Shown here piece after piece: positions 58,048 through 64,000 of a DNA stretch of 64,000 bases; the first letter of the stretch is position 1; each line of letters starts with the position of its first letter. The DNA is from Microthyrium microscopicum (Eukaryota > Ascomycota > Dothideomycetes > Microthyriales > Microthyriaceae). Both the position numbers and the translations under genes were made by a program. The stretch is taken from positions 14,538 to 78,537 of the forward strand of contig MU004235.1 of NCBI GenBank assembly GCA_010405405.1, in the 5' to 3' direction. The notes below the pieces were generated by a model that worked only from the letters and a program-made list of their open reading frames with translations, was not told the origin of the DNA and searched no databases.

Positions 58048-60358
58048 ATGGCTCTGAGTAAGTCTGCCCCTAACACTCCGGCATCGTTAGATTTTGTAGG
58101 CGGTCTAGGAAGTGCATGTAGAATGTGGATGCTGTGGAGGAGGTCCACTATCCACATGTATTGAACTTGTGGTGCTGTTGTGAAACTCGAGATCCTTTGA
58201 AACTAACAGTCTTATAGTTCCTGCTATTGCTGGCACGGCGGCAGTGTCTGCGTATCTCAACGCCAAATACCACATTGCGAAAGATGTGAGACAAATCATA
58301 AATCTCAAGCTTGGAGAGCGGCGGGTGATAGAGGCTGGTGAGTTGATATGCACTTCCAAATCACACAATTGCTCATAGTATCGTAGTGAAAAAGGACAAA
58401 GTCTCCATGTGGCCATACTTTGAAGATCAAGTCAACCGCCTTCCCGAGAACGACACCTGTCTCTGGTCCCGAACAGGCGTCTACACCTGGCGCGAAACCT
58501 GGGCCCAGTCAAACCGCTACTCGCAATTCCTGCTCGACCAAGGAGTCCAGAAATTGACACTGGTTGGCTTCTACCTCACCAATAGCCCCGAGTTCATCTT
58601 CGCCCAGTTAGGGACGTGGGCCATTGGTTGTGCGCCTGCACTCATAAACCATAATCTTTCTAACGAGGCTCTCGTGCACTGCGTCAAATTGTCAGCCACC
58701 AAGATCCTGATTGTTGACTGGGAGGAGGAATGCGTTGCTCGTATCGAAGGATCACGGGCCGCACTGGAAGCTCTAGGCGTGAAAATCATCATCCTGGATG
58801 ACGCAACTAGACAATCCATCAACAGCTCTGCGCCTATTCGACCCCCGGACGAACTAAGGAGTAAAATCCCACCCTCATTCCCCCAATCCCTCATCTACAC
58901 CTCCGGCTCTACCGGCTACCCTAAAGCCGTCCCCTACTCCTGTGGCCGCACCCTCCCATTCGCCAACAGACGGAAATCACACATTGGCATAAAAGCTGGT
59001 CCCAACGGCGACAGATACTATGTGTGTATGCCTATGTATCACGGCACTGGCGGTATTGTCGCCAACAGCTGTATGATAAGCGGCATAACGCTATGTATCG
59101 GCAAGAAGTTTAGCACAACGAAGTTCTGGGATGATATACGGGATAGTGAGGCCACAGCATTTGTGTATGTTGGCGAAGCGGCGAGATATTTGCTGGCTCA
59201 ACCGCCCAGCCCACGGGATAGGGATCATAAAGTCCATTTGATGTTTGGGAATGGGCTGAGGCCGGATGTGTGGAAGAAGTTTCAGGATCGCTTTGGGATT
59301 GAGACTGTTGCGGAGTTTTTCAATAGCTCGGAGGGCGTGTTTGGGACTCTTAACGTGTCGAAAGGTATGGCAACGTGATTTTACGGGATACTGCTCCGGA
59401 GCTAATTTCGTGCAGGAGGATATCTTCAGGCTTCAGTTGGACATCATGGTCTGATCATGAGGCAATATCTAAAAGACTATTACGCAACTGCCAAAGTTGA
59501 TCTGGATACTGGCGATCTGTACCGGGATCCAAGTACTACGCTGGGTGTTCGGACACCGCTGGAGGAGGGAGGCGAGGTTATTGTTGCTGTGCCGGATCCC
59601 AGTATATTTCCCGGATATTGGCAGAACAGTGAAGCAACAAACAAGAAATTTGCGAGAAACTTGTTCAAGGACGGAGATCTGTGGTATCGTACAGGCGATG
59701 CACTAAGACGAACTCCAGATGGACACTGGCATTTCATGGACAGGTAGGACATTCTAATATTTCGCGTATTTACTATAGTCGTTAACCTTGTCACAGACTT
59801 GGAGATACATATCGCTGGAAATCAGAAAATGTCGCGACAATGGAAGTAGCCCAAACGCTAGGCCATATGCCTGGCATCGCCGAAGCAGCAGTCTACGGCG
59901 TGCTCGTGCCCGGCCATGATGGTAACTTTCTACAATCCACCCCATCTCGCTGATCCCGTACTAACGAGCCGTAAGGTCGCGCTGGTTGTGCCGCAATCCA
60001 CCTGAACAGCAGTCAACAACTCACACCACACTTTCTAACCGACTTACTACGGTATAGCAATAAACAGCTGCCCAAGTATGCTGTGCCAGTATTCATCAGA
60101 GTCATGAGAGAGATCAAGCCAATGCACAACCAGAAGCAAAACAAGATTCCATTGAAGAAAGATGGTATCAGTCTGGATGCTGTGTATGGAATTGGGAAGG
60201 ATGTAAAGGATGCGGAAATGGAGGGCAAGGATCTATTGTTCTGGTATCCGGGTGCTTTGGGACTACAAGTAGCGGGCCTAGCGGCTGATCGATATGTTCC
60301 GCTGACGAGGTCAGATTGGGAGGGTATTGTGAGAGGAGGAAAGGAGGCGAGGTTATAG
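58048..60358 (+). CDS. fat1: Very-long-chain acyl-CoA synthetase / fatty-acid transporter (Fat1-like)
   Basis: Spliced as 58048..58057, 58218..58337, 58387..59364, 59416..59743, 59797..59921, 59976..60358; 647 residues. A 10-nt first exon (ATGGCTCTGA before a perfect GTAAGT) joins to give MALIPAIAGTAAVSAYLNAK, a short hydrophobic start typical of FATP/Fat1. AMP-binding motif LIYTSGSTGYPKAV; also MPMYHGTGGI, FNSSEGVFGTLNVSKGGYLQ, DLWYRTGDALRRTPDGHWHF and DRLGDTYRWKSENVATMEVA across intron 4, all characteristic of the family. Such enzymes activate (very) long-chain fatty acids to CoA thioesters, often coupled to uptake. The last three residues, ARL, form a PTS1-like signal, pointing to peroxisomes. 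The mini first exon is inferred from frame and splice consensus and is the least certain part. Confidence 0.88.
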
Positions 60359-60854
60359 GCAGCGTAGAATCTGGGGCTATCGAGAGTAGTCTATAACCAG
60401 TGAAGTGAGATTATTGAAGCTAATGGAATACATGATGCTAACTCTGATCTGAATATACAACGCCAACAGACACAATGCAAGTATTTCTTCTCAATGCCTT
60501 TGTACTCGTTAACGTTATGGAGGAGCGTACACAGTTTTGGCCTCCTTGTTGTCACCCTTGTCCGATCTTGAAATAACCATATTGATGAGCAAACAAAGAA
60601 CATCTGCCTGTGAGACTAGGAACTTTTCTCGGGGTTTCTTTGAATTGGCTCGTCTAGTCTCGCTTCAAAGGGCTTTATGGCTTTACAATAGTCCTTGTTA
60701 CATACGCGGAATATCGTTAGAATACATTGGATATCAGAATATATCCGCCCTCGTATGTCTGAAGTACCGGCCTCTTCATATCTCAGACTCTCCTGCCTTT
60801 AGAAAGTCATTGTCTACTATTAGCAAGCGCGTCCTGGAGACCGTTTGTTTCGTT
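60359..60854. other. Intergenic / 5' leader of the HExxH gene
   Basis: The frame of the next gene is open back to a Met at 60537, but residues coded before 60855 lack protein character. No other gene. Confidence 0.45.
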
Positions 60855-62000
60855 ATGGCTTCTCATGTAAATACTCCACCTCACAAACAGGGAGCTACCC
60901 GTGGTCGTGCTCTATGCGATCTAGAAAACACTCTTGGGAAAGATAAAATGGCCGAGTTTGGAATCACGGAGCCTCTGAATTGGCGGTTTCGTGATTTCAA
61001 CGATATTGACCTTCCTCCATGCAATCACCCATTGTTGGCATATACACCGGGTAGTACTGGGCCTTTCTGGCACGCTCCTGCTCCTGGTGTTATGAAATTT
61101 AGACAGGCCTTTGATTTGGGTCTTCGACTAGCCAGTTATCTGTTGGATACAGACGAGGTCCTCAGCTTCTACACTAAAGCTAGTGAGGGTAATTTTATCA
61201 CAACAGGTACCGGTGCGAATAGAAGAGTACATGTTGAGGATGTTAACATGACGCCCCAGCTTATCAAACGAACGAAGGATTATATCAAATCAAGGCTTTT
61301 CATGCAGCGTCTTCATTTTTCTATGGAAGGCCACAATGAACACTTCACCCGCTTTGGTCAGGTTCTCAAGGATACTGGCAACCTTGCTGCCACAGGTTCT
61401 ATCAAGAAGAACCTGGAGATGTGGGAAGCTACAACATTTAAGGTAGGTATAGCATTTCATCCCGACTACGCGGCCTATGCTGCAAAGTATCATCCACTCA
61501 TAGCGGGCCAGTCCCTGGCTACAAGAAGTGAGCATCTTCGCATCAACTTTGACTTTGCTGTAGTATTGTTACATGAGATTTGTCACATATTCGAATACAT
61601 CAGAAGTCCATTTGCAAACAATCGACCCGCTGACGATTTCTCCGACCTTGGGTCTATACACATGGACCAGCTCAAGAAATCCGACGAGTGGGGCGATGGA
61701 TTCGAACAAACACTTTTCGGAGGGTATCATGCCCCCGGTAAGTCCACAGACATAAGACTACCCAAGGACGGGCTATGCTTGCTAAGAGAACTGACTGATG
61801 GTGACTTTATTGTTCAAATTGTTCCTATGGACAGGCTACAATATTGGTTCTCCCTCAAACACCTCAAAGAACGCTTTGAAGAAGGTAAGGAGTGGCCTGA
61901 TGAGGTGGACCCGATGATAATGATGTATTCGCCGACACTTGGGCGTTGTAAGCTATTAAGAGGAGATGATGCCACTATGATTATGTTGTTAATAGTCTAG
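60855..62000 (+). CDS. Orphan zincin-like protein with HExxH motif
   Basis: Single exon; from the Met at 60855 it encodes 381 residues (an in-frame Met at 60537 would add 106 residues that look like leader). Starts MASHVNTPPHKQGATRGRAL. The key feature is VVLLHEICHIFEYIRSPFAN: HEICH (first His about residue 240) fits the HExxH zinc site, with hydrophobic residues around it as in true zincins. A Glu 44 residues later in WGDGFEQTLFGG (about residue 284) could be the third zinc ligand, as in gluzincins. It has no signal peptide or membrane segment, so it is probably intracellular. A small frame at 62070-62273 (ELRYSSIDTLSLKEQRELTK) might be a further 3' exon. Activity and substrate unknown. Confidence 0.6.
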   Translation: MASHVNTPPHKQGATRGRALCDLENTLGKDKMAEFGITEPLNWRFRDFNDIDLPPCNHPLLAYTPGSTGPFWHAPAPGVMKFRQAFDLGLRLASYLLDTDEVLSFYTKASEGNFITTGTGANRRVHVEDVNMTPQLIKRTKDYIKSRLFMQRLHFSMEGHNEHFTRFGQVLKDTGNLAATGSIKKNLEMWEATTFKVGIAFHPDYAAYAAKYHPLIAGQSLATRSEHLRINFDFAVVLLHEICHIFEYIRSPFANNRPADDFSDLGSIHMDQLKKSDEWGDGFEQTLFGGYHAPGKSTDIRLPKDGLCLLRELTDGDFIVQIVPMDRLQYWFSLKHLKERFEEGKEWPDEVDPMIMMYSPTLGRCKLLRGDDATMIMLLIV

Positions 62001-62433
62001 GTTCTATAGAACTTACCCAAATACGATGTTTACTCCATGGACCATGTCCACACTCAATACTCATCTTAAATGTGCGTCCATGTCAACAGAATAGTGGACA
62101 TAGCTGATTGCACGTCTAATGAGAAAGGGAAAGAGTTATTATTTCACGATAGGTATTCCAGGTTACCTGATGCAGTGGACACAGACAAAGAACTAAGATA
62201 TTCAAGCATTGATACACTATCTTTGAAAGAACAAAGAGAGCTGACAAAGAGATACAGAAAACTCCATCGCTGACATTTCATTTAGAAGGTCCATGCTAGG
62301 GACAAATATACCTAAGTACCTAATGTATGATACAAGTGATGAAAAATAAGCTCAGTGACCACATCGTGAGCTGAGTTACATGTTCAATAGTGTTACAACA
62401 TTGTCAGCAGCTGAAAGCTGAGACCGTGAGTGC
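62001..62433. other. Intergenic with a possible extra exon
   Basis: The plus-strand frame at 62070-62273 ends KRYRKLHR and is protein-like and charged; it could be the last exon of the HExxH gene, but I see no clear donor-acceptor pair. Otherwise nothing. Confidence 0.35.
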
Positions 62434-63600
62434 TTACCACCGCCAGAAGCGATTAGCACGGATTCCTCGCTTGGTGATAACACCAGCGTTACAAACTGTA
62501 CCAGGAGCCAAAGCTTGAGTGACATAAGATCCGTGATCGCAGATACCAAAGCCGGTGGCGCCAACGCAAACTACCGCGCCATTAACGGGACAGCTTGTCT
62601 TGCCGGCAGGTACTGCTGCTGGAGCTGCTGGTGCAACCACATTGGGCGTAGCTGGTGGTGGGCCTGCAACTGACGAAGCAACTGGGACAACAGAAAGGGT
62701 GGATGAGGACGCAGCTGATGATGCTGCCGCGGTGGTGGTGAGGGTCTGAGTTGAAGTGGACGTTGGTGCGGCGGCCGATGAAGCTGAAGATGCGGGCGCA
62801 CTGCTGACGGAAGCAGCAGCGCCGGCCGGTGCTGGCGCTTGAGCGGAGCCTGCTTTGCAAGTACCAAGCGCAGCTGGAGAAGGAGCGTCGCCGGCGGCGG
62901 TGGAGTGTTCAACTTCTGCTCCTGGGTTGGGAATATCCAAGACGCCCTCAGTAGTGGTGCAGGTATTGCCGCCAAGATTTGCAACGAAGATGCCTGGAAG
63001 ACCGTTGTAGAATGTTTCGTCGTTGGCACCACCAGTGATGGAGATAGGAGCACAATTCATGTACATCTCTCTGTTGCCAATTTTGTTGAACCACGTCCAG
63101 GCATAAACGAAGTTGCCACTAGGCAGCTTGCTATCAATCTTGACTTGGTATTGCTTGACACATTCAGTTTGGCTAGCGGAAGTACATTGGGCTCCGTTGG
63201 GTCGTTGATCAGCGTCTGCGCCAACAGTGTTGACATTTCCAGCGGCAGTGGCTGGACATCCACCTATGATGGTCTTGATAACCTTCCAATCGTTGGGGTC
63301 ATCGGAGACCTTGTTGTCGGCGCCCAGCTTGAATAGGGAAACTTGACATGAACCACCACCATGAACAGCAGATCCGGTAAATGACATGTTTGTGTTTTGG
63401 CCAGCGGCAACCGGAGCGAAAGGGCCAGTTCCATAATTGCCAGCAACACCTTGCTGACAAGGGAACTGGGCGCCACTGATAGGACTAGTACTGACAGTGT
63501 GAGGGAGATATGGCACAGGATTGGCCATTATCATGTGGGCGTCTACTCCATCGAGTGTAGCGAGGAGTGCAATAGCACCTAGAAAAAAAGAGGAAGACAT
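62434..63600 (-). CDS. Secreted lytic polysaccharide monooxygenase (AA11-like) with C-terminal Cys-rich module
   Basis: Single exon, 388 residues. The signal peptide MSSSFFLGAIALLATLDGVDA would be cut before HMIMANPVPY, exposing the N-terminal His of the copper histidine brace; the second His lies in GSAVHGGGSCQVSLF. WTWFNKIGNREMYMNCAPI is a strongly conserved segment of AA11-type enzymes. After the catalytic domain (to about residue 225) comes an Ala/Ser/Thr/Pro-rich linker, then a small module with SCPVNGAVVCVGATGFGICD and GTVCNAG, resembling the X278/CBM19-like chitin-binding modules found on AA11 and GH18 proteins. It oxidatively cleaves chitin or a related polysaccharide outside the cell. 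AA11 is my best call; AA16 or another family is possible. Complete. Confidence 0.82.
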   Translation of the reverse strand: MSSSFFLGAIALLATLDGVDAHMIMANPVPYLPHTVSTSPISGAQFPCQQGVAGNYGTGPFAPVAAGQNTNMSFTGSAVHGGGSCQVSLFKLGADNKVSDDPNDWKVIKTIIGGCPATAAGNVNTVGADADQRPNGAQCTSASQTECVKQYQVKIDSKLPSGNFVYAWTWFNKIGNREMYMNCAPISITGGANDETFYNGLPGIFVANLGGNTCTTTEGVLDIPNPGAEVEHSTAAGDAPSPAALGTCKAGSAQAPAPAGAAASVSSAPASSASSAAAPTSTSTQTLTTTAAASSAASSSTLSVVPVASSVAGPPPATPNVVAPAAPAAVPAGKTSCPVNGAVVCVGATGFGICDHGSYVTQALAPGTVCNAGVITKRGIRANRFWRW

Positions 63601-64000
63601 GTTCTTAGAGTTGAATATCGTGTATGCTGCCAGAGCCGTAGTTTTCGATATGTCGATATGAATTCTGTTGGTGGAAGGAGGTTTGTGTTGGAACAGGATA
63701 ATGTATTAAGTATGTCGGATTCTTCAAGGGGAATTGAATTGGCAATCAAACTCTTAAATAGCAATATGCTTTGATCTCTTTCACGTTGGAGCATGGGAAC
63801 AATGACTACAAGGGGGAACACTGTGAGCTTTATTGCTTGGCTTTGTCTAACACAATACATTGTCTGACCTACTCATTTTTCAGTTGTAGTGATGAATAAA
63901 GGTCATAGGATAGGGAGCGCTTACTGTAACCCGCGCTTTCAGCGGCGATGTAGTCCCGCGGTAACCAAGCTCGACACTCACGCGCCCTGTCCTATCACCA
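63601..64000. other. Promoter side of the LPMO gene to window end
   Basis: No gene recognised. The short minus-strand frame at 63579-63860 is leader sequence. Confidence 0.5.

Noticed and set aside
60537-60854. 106-residue N-terminal extension of the HExxH protein
   Set aside because: Reads like translated leader with many Cys, Leu and Ser and no conserved pattern; the Met at 60855 is a better start. Not excluded.

Overview
This is nuclear DNA from a filamentous ascomycete (Pezizomycotina; a leotiomycete would fit, but I cannot fix the genus). The evidence is short introns of about 45-100 nt with GTRNGT donors, CTNAC branch points and AG acceptors, fungal-only families (Erf4, Dfg5/Dcw1 GH76, expansin-like, LPMO, fused ARG5,6), and two compartments of base composition. 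Gene-rich DNA of ordinary GC content is interrupted by very AT-rich, TpA-laden islands full of stops, as expected of repeat-induced point mutation (RIP) acting on transposons.

Layout. 1-12170 is an AT-rich repeat graveyard: a decayed Ty3/Gypsy element with two tandem LTR copies, a mosaic array with an 816-bp period, and a 110-bp minisatellite. 12.2-15.5 kb holds an orphan small gene, an expansin-like gene, a MITE and a zinc-knuckle relic. 15.5-33.8 kb carries an EDEM-type GH47 mannosidase, an Mpv17/PMP22 protein, a Dfg5-like GH76 mannosidase, an R-SNARE, arginine biosynthetic ARG5,6, a secreted aspartic protease whose last codons lie in a MITE, and a small DUF2423 protein. 34-41.9 kb is gene-poor, with at least two decayed host genes, several MITEs and one coiled-coil orphan. 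41.9-51.7 kb holds Erf4, a small orphan, a peroxisomal acyl-CoA dehydrogenase, a single-pass membrane orphan, a homoserine kinase fused in frame to AIR synthetase, and a ketopantoate reductase. A RIP-degraded pogo/Fot1-like DNA transposon (51906-53737) sits in the divergent promoter between that reductase and SMC5. The window ends with SMC5, a Fat1-like acyl-CoA synthetase ending in a PTS1-like tripeptide, an orphan HExxH protein and a secreted LPMO.

Themes. Amino-acid and cofactor synthesis (ARG5,6; THR1 fused to AIRS; ketopantoate reductase), peroxisomal fatty-acid metabolism (two enzymes with PTS1-like ends), mannose trimming and cell-wall work (EDEM, Dfg5, expansin-like, LPMO), and vesicle traffic or lipidation (Snc, Erf4). 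The most unusual gene is the homoserine kinase-AIR synthetase fusion. The most instructive mobile-DNA event is a MITE that supplies the stop codon of a protease. Intron coordinates were read by eye from splice consensus, frame and family alignment; no transcript data were available.
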